Below are positions 1 to 6,143 of a stretch of DNA of 40,810 bases, one piece after another (positions within the stretch are counted from its first letter, which is position 1; every line of letters begins with the position of its first letter). The stretch covers positions 1 to 40,810 of IMG/VR virus record IMGVR_UViG_3300042673_000645, one strand, 5' to 3'. The stretch is from a virus. Made by a program: the position numbers and the translations under genes. The notes beneath the pieces were generated by a model, which saw only the letters and a program-made list of their open reading frames with translations, was not told the origin of the DNA and ran no database searches.

Positions 1-128
1 CAGAACTGTTCCCCGAGTATGCGATCTACAGCTACAACGACGACCACGACGAAGAGATGATGTTGTTTTGCTTCGAATTTGGTCAGCGTTACGTCGCGTC
101 GCTTGAAACATTGGGCGGTGAATCATGA
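1..128 (+). CDS. Small hypothetical protein, C-terminal part
   Basis: This is the 3' end of the gene that is complete at 40459-40746; the frame enters at base 3 and stops with TGA at 126-128. The visible residues are acidic, with a DDHDEE stretch, and end in LETLGGES. The stop overlaps the start of the next gene as ATGA (125-128), so the two are translationally coupled. This copy reads Phe where the right-hand copy reads Leu. Function unknown. Confidence 0.85.
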   Translation, partial: ELFPEYAIYSYNDDHDEEMMLFCFEFGQRYVASLETLGGES

Positions 129-192
129 GAACATTTACCGAATCGGTAATAGATCATCACGCGCTTTTATGCGCTCAAGCGTTGGCGGAGTC
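1..192. repeat. Left copy of the 192-bp terminal overlap
   Basis: Bases 1-192 match 40619-40810 in the same orientation except at two sites: 56 (g) against 40674 (a), and 66 (t) against 40684 (c). Reading frames run through both copies, so the window is best read as a circle or circularly permuted molecule of 40,618 bp with the ends overlapping. The first mismatch is silent (Glu) and the second changes Phe to Leu, which looks like population variation. A physical terminal repeat is possible but less likely because two genes cross the join intact. Confidence 0.9.
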
Positions 193-487
193 GTGGGAAA
201 TATGGCGCGGTGATTGCGATATCTGCGGAACTGTGAACGCGTTCGGGTTTTGTGATCGTTGCGTAAATTGTGCGATTGAGTCCGTCTATATAAATGAGAT
301 GGAATACGGCGGGACGAGTGAAGCGGTGCGGGATCATTTAGACATTCCGTACGGGTCGGGGCGTTGTGTTCGTTTGTTGGATGCGGTTGTCGGTCGGACT
401 ATGGAATATCAAGCGCGTATATGGTTGAATCTAGCTTTTTTGAATGGTGGCTACCGTGGGTCGCGTTATGTAGGGGGTAGGTCATGA
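125..487 (+). CDS. Cys-rich small protein, probable zinc-binding
   Basis: A 120-residue protein of unknown function. Residues 31-49 hold a cluster CxxC-x8-CxxCxxC (Cys31, 34, 43, 46, 49), which resembles a zinc ribbon or treble-clef site; the rest shows no recognisable fold. The ATG overlaps the previous stop (ATGA) and its own stop overlaps the ATG of the Gp88-like gene at 484, so it sits in the middle of a tightly coupled rightward operon whose promoter candidate lies at 39933. The first 68 bases recur at the right end of the window. A regulatory or nucleic-acid-binding role is possible, but nothing in the sequence proves it. Confidence 0.85.
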   Translation: MRTFTESVIDHHALLCAQALAESWEIWRGDCDICGTVNAFGFCDRCVNCAIESVYINEMEYGGTSEAVRDHLDIPYGSGRCVRLLDAVVGRTMEYQARIWLNLAFLNGGYRGSRYVGGRS

Positions 488-1470
488 AGCGCGCGGATCG
501 TTTGCCGAAAGTGTTGGCCGTCGGCGGTCAAGGTGTTTTGATTTCGTGCAAGTGCGGCGAAGTGTTGCGGTTCATGTTGCACAATGACGCGAAGACCGCG
601 CCGATAGTTGAGATACCGTTCAAGGGTTCGCCTAAGGCGTTAGTCCCGAATGCTTTTCCGCTTCCTGTTGGGCCGCTGGAGAGTGGCGGAACTTGTGACG
701 CGACAACGTCGGCGTGTGTTGATTGTTACGCGGCGAACTTAGAGAATCTGTACGCGGCGTTCGCTCGTGGTGCTAGCTCGAATTTGGTGAACCTTGAACA
801 TTTGAAGAAGTGCGGCGGGCAGGGTGCTGTCGTTGCTGCTTTGGTTGCGTGTGTTCGTCATTCCGAAATTCTCCAGCGGGCGCGCGGTGTTGTGTCTCCT
901 GTGTTTCGTTGGCATTCGGCGGGCGACATATTCGCGGCATGGTATGGGCGCGCAATTCGTGCGGCCGTCGTTGCTACTCCATCGGTAGACCATTGGATAT
1001 ACACGCGCGACGCGGTCAAGGTTAAAAGCTTGCTACCTCTTCCCGAGAATCTGCGGGTATATCTTTCGGCAGATTCGGAGAACGTCGCGAAGATGGCGCG
1101 GGCGGGTAGTCGTCTCGGTTTGCCGTTGGCAATGTTGGCCGATAATCAAGCGCACGCGGTAGAACTTTGGGCGCGGGCGGTTGCGGTTGCCCCATTACCT
1201 GCGGCCGTTGTGTGTCCTGCTTCGGGCAAGTGGGCAAGGGACTCTCTCGAAATTGGCGGCCATGTTGTAGGGGTAGATGGTCGGCGTTCGTCGGCGGTTC
1301 GCGGTGGTTTGGGCGTTGGTGCTTGCGTTGCTTGCGGTGTCTGCCTACCGGGAAAAGTTGACAAATCGGTAACGTTCTTATTGCACGGCGGCAAGAATCG
1401 CGGACAGTCTGCGGGGCGTTTGGGTTCTGCGGTTGCGGTTCGGGTTCGTCGCGGGTTGGTGACGCTGTGA
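484..1470 (+). CDS. Gp88-like conserved phage protein
   Basis: A 328-residue protein matching, from memory, the Gene-product-88 family of actinophages, whose biochemical role is unknown. Family-like features are GGTCDATTSACVDCYA at residues 68-83 (Cys71, 78, 81), FRWHSAGDIF at 141-150, and a central LRVYLSADSENV strand near 190-201. A second cysteine group is near the C-terminus (Cys244; CVACGVC at 281-287), and there is CKC at 22-24. The clustered cysteines suggest a metal or iron-sulphur site, which is inference. ATG overlaps the preceding stop, with a GGGGGTAGG ribosome-binding stretch just upstream. It is the largest gene of the rightward operon. I would not assign an enzyme activity. Confidence 0.8.
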   Translation: MKRADRLPKVLAVGGQGVLISCKCGEVLRFMLHNDAKTAPIVEIPFKGSPKALVPNAFPLPVGPLESGGTCDATTSACVDCYAANLENLYAAFARGASSNLVNLEHLKKCGGQGAVVAALVACVRHSEILQRARGVVSPVFRWHSAGDIFAAWYGRAIRAAVVATPSVDHWIYTRDAVKVKSLLPLPENLRVYLSADSENVAKMARAGSRLGLPLAMLADNQAHAVELWARAVAVAPLPAAVVCPASGKWARDSLEIGGHVVGVDGRRSSAVRGGLGVGACVACGVCLPGKVDKSVTFLLHGGKNRGQSAGRLGSAVAVRVRRGLVTL

Positions 1471-1521
1471 TCGTGTTTACTTGTTGGGTGTGTTGGATGT
1501 GCGCGCTCGTGGTGGTGTGCC

Positions 1522-1806
1522 GTGATTAGTCGGGTTGATCGTTTGCCGTGTGTGGGTCTTGATCCTTTGGGCCATCGTTGCGGCGCGGGTTGTTTGCCGA
1601 TAGTGGCGCGGGCGTTGCCTGTTGTGCCTGGATTTTGTTGGCGGTATGGATCTACGGCGCGCGGTTGTTGGTCGTTGTGGCTTGAGAAGATCGGGGGCGG
1701 CGGCGGTCGCTGGTTTGTTCTTGATCGTCCCGCGGCAGAATCGGCGCGCGAGCTGGTCGCGGTAATCCATGCATACGGTCAGGGCGCGCGGGGTGTCATC
1801 GAGTAG
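1522..1806 (+). CDS. Small hypothetical protein
   Basis: A 94-residue frame with a GTG start and only a weak upstream Shine-Dalgarno. It follows the Gp88-like gene in the same direction and ends 22 bases before a strong terminator, which is why I prefer it to the overlapping leftward frame at 1477-1818. Its beginning (RVDRLPCVGLDPLGHRCGAGC) echoes the beginning of the Gp88-like protein (RADRLPKVLAVGGQG, then CKCG), so it may be a truncated or diverged relative of that N-terminal segment. It has five cysteines and is Gly/Arg-rich. Function unknown. Confidence 0.55.
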   Translation: MISRVDRLPCVGLDPLGHRCGAGCLPIVARALPVVPGFCWRYGSTARGCWSLWLEKIGGGGGRWFVLDRPAAESARELVAVIHAYGQGARGVIE

Positions 1807-1828
1807 GCGCGCCGACATACCGAGAACG

Positions 1829-1860
1829 AAAAACCCGCGCCGATATGGTGCGGGTTTTTT
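1829..1860 (+). terminator. Rho-independent terminator of the rightward operon
   Basis: The arms 1829-1841 and 1847-1859 pair over 13 positions (AAAAACCCGCGCC against GGTGCGGGTTTTT, one G-T pair) around a five-base loop GATAT, followed by a run of T. The A-run on the 5' arm means it could also work leftward, but no leftward gene ends here. Confidence 0.92.
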
Positions 1861-1873
1861 GTTGGGTCTATTT

Positions 1874-1883
1874 CGTCATGACG
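1874..1883. promoter_or_regulatory. Perfect palindrome CGTCATGACG
   Basis: A 10-bp perfect palindrome in the 294-bp gap between the terminator-ended operon and the recombinase-like gene. Its core GTCATG also occurs twice in the control region at 39137 and 39163, so it may be a binding site for the same regulator. The rest of the gap (1861-2100) holds promoter-like elements and no convincing gene. Confidence 0.35.
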
Positions 1884-2003
1884 ATATGCGGGGGGTGTCA
1901 TAGGTGCGGGCGTTTCGGACGTTTACGAGCTTGACACCTGGCCGGGATGGTGTGCGGGCCGCGGGCGGTCGATTGGCAAACCCCGAACTTCGCTGGGTGT
2001 GGG

Positions 2004-2033
2004 TTGACAGCGTGCGTGATCGCAAAATATTTT
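2004..2033 (+). promoter_or_regulatory. Candidate promoter of the recombinase-like gene
   Basis: A perfect TTGACA (2004-2009) is followed, 18 bases on, by TATTTT (2028-2033), a four-of-six match to a -10 box. A second TTGACA at 1931-1936 has no good -10. The predicted start would lie about 60 bases upstream of the ATG at 2101. Confidence 0.45.
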
Positions 2034-2059
2034 CGCAGATGTGGCTCGTCAGCGTGCGT
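2008..2059. repeat. Direct repeat CAGCGTGCGT, possible operator pair
   Basis: CAGCGTGCGT occurs at 2008-2017 and 2050-2059. The 42-bp spacing is four helical turns, so two proteins could sit on the same face. The first copy overlaps the -35 box and the second lies downstream of the expected transcription start, an arrangement suited to repression or to recombinase arm-site binding. Confidence 0.4.
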
Positions 2060-2100
2060 TCAAGGCAAATAATTCCGATTAAGTGTGGTAAACATTGTTT

Positions 2101-3000
2101 ATGGCTTCTGTTAGATCAATTACTGCTCATCACCTTGGGGGTTACGCCTCGATTCATACTCGTAAACGGTATAAGAAGGACATCATGACGTGGCAACGGT
2201 GGTGTCTCCTTGTGGATATCCATCCGCTGGATTGCACGGCGGTGAACGCTCAATTGTTTGTGGATTGGATGGCTTCGCAGTACACGTCTACGTCGGTTGC
2301 GTCGCGGGTTTGTGGGGTCGCGAAGTGGATGGATGCGCTGGTCGAGGCTGGTGTTCTTAAGGTTCACGGTCTGCATTCGGTCAAGATGCCGAAGCGTGTC
2401 ATCGTGCTTGATAATTCGACTGTGCCGTCTGATGATGAGATGGTGCTGGTCATGTCAGCGTTCTCTAAGCGTGGGCCTCGGTGGGAATGGCTCGCTGCGA
2501 TGGTCGCGTGGGGTGGCTGTGACTGCGCTGAAGCTCTCCGAATTCGGAAGACGGATGTTCGGACATGGGAAGGGAAGACGCTGGTCACGGTGCGTTCTCG
2601 TCGAGGTAACAGGCGCGAGATCCCGGTGGACGGTCGTCTTGAAGTGTTGACTTTAGGTCTGACAGCGGTGTTTGCTGCGACTACTACGCTCGGTGGGACG
2701 TTTGGTTCTAAGCACGCAACTGAGACGATCAATGATGTCGCTTCGGGTGCTGTTGGTCGTCGGCTCACGGTGCAGGATATGCGTCGGTGGGCTGTCCAGC
2801 GTCAGTTTCAGCGTGGTGTTCCTGTCCCGGTCATTGCGAAGTGGCTCGGCCATACGAACGATAGGTATGTTCGGCAGACTTTGCGCTTACTCAATCCTGT
2901 TTCGTTGGTTAGCCAGGCTGATGTCATAGCTCAGATTGTGGTCGAGCCTGATGGGGGCAGATTTGGGTCGGGTTCTGCACCTGACTCGGTTATTTCGTAA
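2101..3000 (+). CDS. Tyrosine-recombinase-like protein with degenerate active site
   Basis: A 299-residue protein with the architecture of a phage integrase: an N-terminal core-binding region (about 10-95) and a C-terminal catalytic fold (about 105-265). Family landmarks are the strand WGGCDCAEALRIRKTDV (137-153), the basic turn VRSRRGNRREIPV (164-176), QDMRRW (225-230) and WLGH (248-251). However, the first catalytic Arg is Asp141 by my alignment, the box II His is Gln225, and no Tyr stands at the usual place nine residues after GH (Thr260; only Tyr256 is near). Arg228 and His251 remain. The frame is intact. It may be an inactive DNA-binding derivative or a divergent enzyme. I chose ATG 2101 over the TTG at 2095. 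It converges on the leftward early operon, overlapping its last gene. Confidence 0.75.
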   Translation: MASVRSITAHHLGGYASIHTRKRYKKDIMTWQRWCLLVDIHPLDCTAVNAQLFVDWMASQYTSTSVASRVCGVAKWMDALVEAGVLKVHGLHSVKMPKRVIVLDNSTVPSDDEMVLVMSAFSKRGPRWEWLAAMVAWGGCDCAEALRIRKTDVRTWEGKTLVTVRSRRGNRREIPVDGRLEVLTLGLTAVFAATTTLGGTFGSKHATETINDVASGAVGRRLTVQDMRRWAVQRQFQRGVPVPVIAKWLGHTNDRYVRQTLRLLNPVSLVSQADVIAQIVVEPDGGRFGSGSAPDSVIS

Positions 3001-3118
3001 TCTTGCCGATGATCCACCACAGGATGGCAACACACGTTGCCGTGAGTCCTGCAAAGTAGATGACTTCAACTGTTTTGTCCACGAATCGTTGCTCCTCGGG
3101 CGATAGTTGGTTCATCAT
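2990..3118 (-). CDS. 42-residue single-span membrane protein
   Basis: A short frame reading MMNQLSPEEQ... with one hydrophobic span, FAGLTATCVAILWWII, at about residues 23-38, and a C-terminal GKITK. The start ATG overlaps the stop of the upstream gene as ATGA (3115-3118), the same coupling used throughout this operon, which is the main reason to accept it. It is the last gene of the leftward early operon and its end overlaps the end of the recombinase-like gene by 11 bases. The topology would be N-out or N-in by one helix; the function is unknown, possibly a membrane-acting host-takeover peptide. Confidence 0.7.
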   Translation of the reverse strand: MMNQLSPEEQRFVDKTVEVIYFAGLTATCVAILWWIIGKITK

Positions 3119-3285
3119 AATCCTTTGATGTACTCGCTTTTGAGTCGAAACGCGGTGATGCAGTAGTCGTCGGTTTCTCGGTCTTCAGCTTCTTGTCCGT
3201 TCATGCCGTCTTCGTGTTGGATGCAGAATCCCCACACGAAATCGTGGTCAATGCCGTATTGCAACCATTCTTGTTCGTCCATCAT
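3115..3285 (-). CDS. Small acidic hypothetical protein
   Basis: A 56-residue protein beginning MMDEQEWLQYGIDHDF, acidic, rich in aromatic residues, without a recognisable motif. I placed the start at 3285, where ATGATG overlaps the TGA of the cytosine methyltransferase; a longer frame to 3354 would extend into the methyltransferase coding region and has a composition typical of a shadow frame. It sits between the methyltransferase and the tiny membrane protein and is coupled to both. Its position next to a methyltransferase and its acidity could suit a DNA-mimic or enzyme-binding peptide, but that is speculation. Confidence 0.7.
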   Translation of the reverse strand: MMDEQEWLQYGIDHDFVWGFCIQHEDGMNGQEAEDRETDDYCITAFRLKSEYIKGL

Positions 3286-4460
3286 GTCTCCAGTACGGGT
3301 CGTAGTTGTTCGCCTACCCAGCGAGCTACGGGTGACGCTACACCATTGCCGCATTGCTTGTAGCGGTTGGTATCGGCTTGCTCTTTACCATCTGCTGTCC
3401 ATCGGGTGTGGTCGTCGGGCCATCCTTGTAATCTTTCACATTCCAACGGGGTAAGTCGACGTACTGCTAGTCCCGGCGGTGCTACCGAAGGTGCTTGTTG
3501 ACTGCTTTTGAGCGTTGGTGACTGGTCTTCAAACACGGCGGCGTTGCTGCCGAACTGGGTGTCAAAAGCATAAATAGGTTCAAAGGTAATCGGATTAGTC
3601 ACAGCAAAAATATGATTTGAATCAATAGCTTCTGTTCCTCTTGGGCCTTTGTGTATGCCTGCTGTTAGTGTCCCAACAGTTTCTATATCATCAAGAATAT
3701 TGGGAACAATAATGTCTGTCACGTATTTGTGGTCTCGGGCTTGGACTGTTGAGGCGGAGTCATCGCTGGCGTAGTGGCCGAAGGCGAGCAATCGGAACCC
3801 CTGCCCATTACTTGAATGAGTGCTTGTTTGAGTATTTCGGGCAGTATTTTGCCTCTCCTGTCGGCCCTTCGCATAATCCCTTCTGCTGCCCTGGATGAGA
3901 GGTAGTAGCGGGTCGGGACATCTTTCGCTGGCTGAAGAATCAAAGATAGAGACGAGAAATATTCTTCGTCGACGTTGGGGGATTCCGAAGTATTGCGCGT
4001 CCAGCACGGCGTACTCTTGTGTAATCGCCCCGATCTCAGCCATACTTGAGAGGACGACACCGAAGTCGGCTCCTTTGTTGCTTGACAAGGCTCCTGGGAC
4101 GTTTTCCCATATGGTTGCTCTTGGGTAAATAGAGTTAGTTGCATCTCTCATCTCCTTGATGATTCGTACGGCTTCAAAGAACATTGATGATCTGTCTCCT
4201 TCTTGGAGTCCAGCTCGCTTGCCTGCTACTGATAGGTCTTGGCATGGTGATCCGAAGATCAGCACGTCGCATGGTGGTAGGTCTGCGCCGTTGACATCGC
4301 ATACGTCGCCCCATTTGGGGACGGTCGGCCAATGGTAGTGCAGGATCTTTTGGCAGTTCTTATCCCATTCAACCTGGAAGACAGGCTCGTAGCCTGCTTG
4401 CTCCATGCCCATGTCAAAGCCACCAACGCCTGCGAATAGGCTGCCGTAGGTGAGTGTCAT
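3282..4460 (-). CDS. C5-cytosine DNA methyltransferase
   Basis: A 392-residue enzyme that transfers a methyl group from S-adenosylmethionine to cytosine C5 in a short DNA target. The motif order is canonical: motif I FAGVGGF (9-15), motif IV GSPCQDLS with catalytic Cys73, motif VI ENVPG (119-123), motif VIII QRRRR (162-166), a variable target-recognition region (about 190-320), motif IX RRLTPLECERLQGWP, and motif X GNGVASPVARWV near the end. The start at 4460 overlaps the preceding stop as ATGA; an upstream start at 4484 would intrude on that gene. No restriction endonuclease gene is adjacent, so it is an orphan, probably protecting phage DNA from host restriction. The target site cannot be read from sequence alone. 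Confidence 0.95.
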   Translation of the reverse strand: MTLTYGSLFAGVGGFDMGMEQAGYEPVFQVEWDKNCQKILHYHWPTVPKWGDVCDVNGADLPPCDVLIFGSPCQDLSVAGKRAGLQEGDRSSMFFEAVRIIKEMRDATNSIYPRATIWENVPGALSSNKGADFGVVLSSMAEIGAITQEYAVLDAQYFGIPQRRRRIFLVSIFDSSASERCPDPLLPLIQGSRRDYAKGRQERQNTARNTQTSTHSSNGQGFRLLAFGHYASDDSASTVQARDHKYVTDIIVPNILDDIETVGTLTAGIHKGPRGTEAIDSNHIFAVTNPITFEPIYAFDTQFGSNAAVFEDQSPTLKSSQQAPSVAPPGLAVRRLTPLECERLQGWPDDHTRWTADGKEQADTNRYKQCGNGVASPVARWVGEQLRPVLET

Positions 4461-4705
4461 CGTCCGTACCTTTGCTGGTTCCAACGGTCTTGTTGTTGCG
4501 CGTCACGAATCGCTGTCAGGACTACGACGAGCTTCTTGAGTTCGATGGTGTGTTCGTCCATGATTCGTTTCATGTCACGCGTTACCTCAGTCAAGTATTC
4601 GACCATGTCGTGTTGTGATTCGCGTACTACGGGGTCGCCCATACCGAAGTCGGGTCGGCGGGGGAATATCTTGGGTCGTGGGTCTTCTATTGGTTCACGG
4701 TTCAT
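4457..4705 (-). CDS. Small hypothetical protein with helical middle
   Basis: An 82-residue protein. Residues about 30-75 look like one long amphipathic helix (HDMVEYLTEVTRDMKRIMDE, then LKKLVVVLTAIRDAQ), so a coiled-coil dimer is plausible; the N-terminus is Pro/Arg-rich. It lies between the two DNA methyltransferase genes and overlaps both by ATGA junctions, so it is co-translated with them. It may be a partner of one of the methyltransferases, which is inference from position only. No family was recognised. Confidence 0.8.
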   Translation of the reverse strand: MNREPIEDPRPKIFPRRPDFGMGDPVVRESQHDMVEYLTEVTRDMKRIMDEHTIELKKLVVVLTAIRDAQQQDRWNQQRYGR

Positions 4706-5259
4706 TTGTTGTCTCCTTGTACGAATTCAAATTGTTGTTGTAGATCTTCGTCTATTTGTATGTCTAGTTTTGGTTCGTTAATTGCTAACTGCATCCCGCC
4801 CGAACCAGGGAAGATGTCATCTAGTGTGTCTTCTTCGTTGTTGAATATCAGTAGGTCTAGTACCCAACGGTTGAAGCTATGCGGTTTTGCACCGGGGACT
4901 ATGCGGCCAGTTTGCATCGAACTAATCATGAAGTCCCGCACCATCGGTCGCTTAGGGTCTTTCTTGATAGTACGAAAGATGACTGGTTCCCATGCCCATT
5001 GTGTGGATGTTGGGCGTATTTGATGCCAGGTCTTGCACCAGCTCGCTACACGGGCATCTTCAGGGCAATGCGGAAGAATCCACGCTAAGTCTTTGGAGTT
5101 GCATGACAACGCCCAGCCATCGGGGTAGTCGTTGCATAACACTTCTACTAACTCGACGTGGGTTTCTTTCTTATCCCAATGCCTAGCATTTGGGTGGTGC
5201 TTGCCGTATATCTCGTGCGCTCGACCGAAGTACGGCGGGTCTGCGTATGCAAACTTCAT
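4702..5259 (-). CDS. DNA amino-methyltransferase (N6-adenine or N4-cytosine)
   Basis: A 185-residue DPPY-type methyltransferase. Motif IV (ADPPYFG, residues 6-12) is at the extreme N-terminus and the AdoMet-binding motif I (FPGSGG, 150-155, after LDDI) is near the C-terminus, the permuted order of the beta class. The preceding KPHSFNRWVLDLL segment is typical of the lead-in to motif I. I chose ATG 5259 because GAAGG lies five bases upstream and it directly follows the previous stop; ATG 5271 has no ribosome-binding site. It is short for the class, with little room for a target-recognition domain, so it may methylate loosely or need a partner. It would modify phage DNA together with the C5 enzyme downstream. 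Confidence 0.85.
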   Translation of the reverse strand: MKFAYADPPYFGRAHEIYGKHHPNARHWDKKETHVELVEVLCNDYPDGWALSCNSKDLAWILPHCPEDARVASWCKTWHQIRPTSTQWAWEPVIFRTIKKDPKRPMVRDFMISSMQTGRIVPGAKPHSFNRWVLDLLIFNNEEDTLDDIFPGSGGMQLAINEPKLDIQIDEDLQQQFEFVQGDNK

Positions 5260-5260
5260 G

Positions 5261-5593
5261 TCAGCCTTCATCGTTTACAAATAGTTTCATGTGGGCATCT
5301 CTGCCCTTGTCGGTGATTGCACAAATAATGCGCTGCCGTCCACGCTCGTTGGCACGGGTTTCCCCGGTTGGTGCAATCCAGCCCAAAGCTCGTAGGTCGG
5401 ATGCTCGACGACGGATACCTTCATCGGCAAGTGTTGCGGGTCGGCCCAGGAGCAGTCGTACGGCTTCTTCGTCGGTGACATCGTGTAGTGCGTAGATGTC
5501 TAGCAGGCGCGCTGCACCGTTGGCACGGGACTTCGGTTCAATGCACGTCACGGGATCGTCTGCACGGACAGCAGGTGTGAAGTTGATAATCAT
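5261..5593 (-). CDS. Winged-helix DNA-binding protein
   Basis: A 110-residue protein whose body (about 25-100) fits a winged helix of the type common in actinophages: a helix AARLLDIYALHDV, a second helix TDEEAVRLLLG, a recognition helix EGIRRRASDLRALGW, and a wing IAPTGETRANERGRQRIICAITDKG. It probably binds DNA as a regulator or as a replication accessory factor. The start at 5593 overlaps the previous stop as ATGA. It precedes the methyltransferase module by one base. It is the best candidate for a phage-encoded regulator in the early operon apart from the WhiB protein. No enzymatic motif is visible. Confidence 0.75.
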   Translation of the reverse strand: MIINFTPAVRADDPVTCIEPKSRANGAARLLDIYALHDVTDEEAVRLLLGRPATLADEGIRRRASDLRALGWIAPTGETRANERGRQRIICAITDKGRDAHMKLFVNDEG

Positions 5594-5811
5594 GACTGCC
5601 ACACACCGTTCTGTAGTTGCTCGGTGAACGCGAACTGGCGTGGCTTTGTTGTGTAGTCAAGGCCACCACAACTCATGTATGTCAGTACGCCAGCATCGTC
5701 AATGCAGAATGCAATAACTGATCGGCGCGTGAATGTGGATGTGCCGTCAGGATTTGTCCATTCAAGCACGATCCTTGTTGGGATGGTTATTGGTATCCAT
5801 GTTCTAATCAT
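5590..5811 (-). CDS. Small hypothetical protein
   Basis: A 73-residue protein with a beta-rich look: alternating hydrophobic segments WIPITIPTRIVLEW, RSVIAFCIDDAGVLTYMSC and KPRQFAFTEQL. No catalytic or metal-binding pattern is clear. It overlaps its upstream neighbour by eight bases and its downstream neighbour by an ATGA junction, so it is embedded in the early operon. It could be a small beta-barrel or an anti-host protein; I recognise no family. Confidence 0.75.
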   Translation of the reverse strand: MIRTWIPITIPTRIVLEWTNPDGTSTFTRRSVIAFCIDDAGVLTYMSCGGLDYTTKPRQFAFTEQLQNGVWQS

Positions 5812-5980
5812 TGTATTTCCCCTTTGTTTGTTGGTATTTGTTTTCTAGCTCTTGGCAGCGCGCGCACCGTAGGTAGCCCGTCTGCTTGTTAAAACTGTGC
5901 GGGATCGCCCATCCTTCAATGAATTCTCCGCAGGTGTCGCAGTCACCCTCGACTGGTGGTTCAAAGTATGAAGACCCCAC
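5804..5980 (-). CDS. Small zinc-ribbon protein
   Basis: A 58-residue protein with two CxxC pairs (CDTC near residues 14-17 and CARC near 40-43) about 22 residues apart, the signature of a treble-clef or zinc-ribbon fold. I set the start at the GTG at 5980 because the longer frame up to 6091 would run through the coding region of the preceding 53-residue gene, whose stop lies just upstream. The C-terminus is a charged helix (QELENKYQQTKGKYND). It is one of three zinc-ribbon proteins clustered here with WhiB. DNA, RNA or protein binding is plausible. Confidence 0.65.
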   Translation of the reverse strand: MGSSYFEPPVEGDCDTCGEFIEGWAIPHSFNKQTGYLRCARCQELENKYQQTKGKYND

Positions 5981-5981
5981 G

Positions 5982-6143
5982 TCAATCCCATTGACTCTTG
6001 TAGTTGCCACGGATAAACGGTGCTTCGCGTTTCGCCCAGCAGTCCCGGCATAGCCACATTGATCCGCCACCCGAAAGGTTGAGGGCAACATGAACGAGCA
6101 ACTTTTTTTTGTCGCAGTCGGGACAGATGTCAGCTTTGTTCAC
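5982..6143 (-). CDS. 53-residue zinc-ribbon protein, GTG start
   Basis: A short frame beginning with GTG at 6143, reading MNKADICPDCDKKKLLVHV and continuing to a second pair LCRDCW, so CxxC (7-10) and CxxC (32-35) frame a compact zinc ribbon. It overlaps the end of the WhiB gene by 14 bases and ends just before the next zinc-ribbon gene. It hides under a longer frame in another register, which would have only one CxxC-rich half; the two-gene reading explains both halves. An oligo-A run encodes the KKK stretch after the first pair. Function unknown. Confidence 0.7.
   Translation of the reverse strand: MNKADICPDCDKKKLLVHVALNLSGGGSMWLCRDCWAKREAPFIRGNYKSQWD

Noticed and set aside
1477-1818. Leftward frame of 113 residues opposite the last rightward gene
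   Set aside because: Arg/Thr/Pro-rich shadow composition, would run through the terminator-ended rightward operon and has no ribosome-binding site.
2887-3069. Leftward 60-residue frame at the end of the recombinase-like gene
   Set aside because: The 42-residue membrane protein in another frame has start/stop coupling and a clear membrane span, so it is the better reading.
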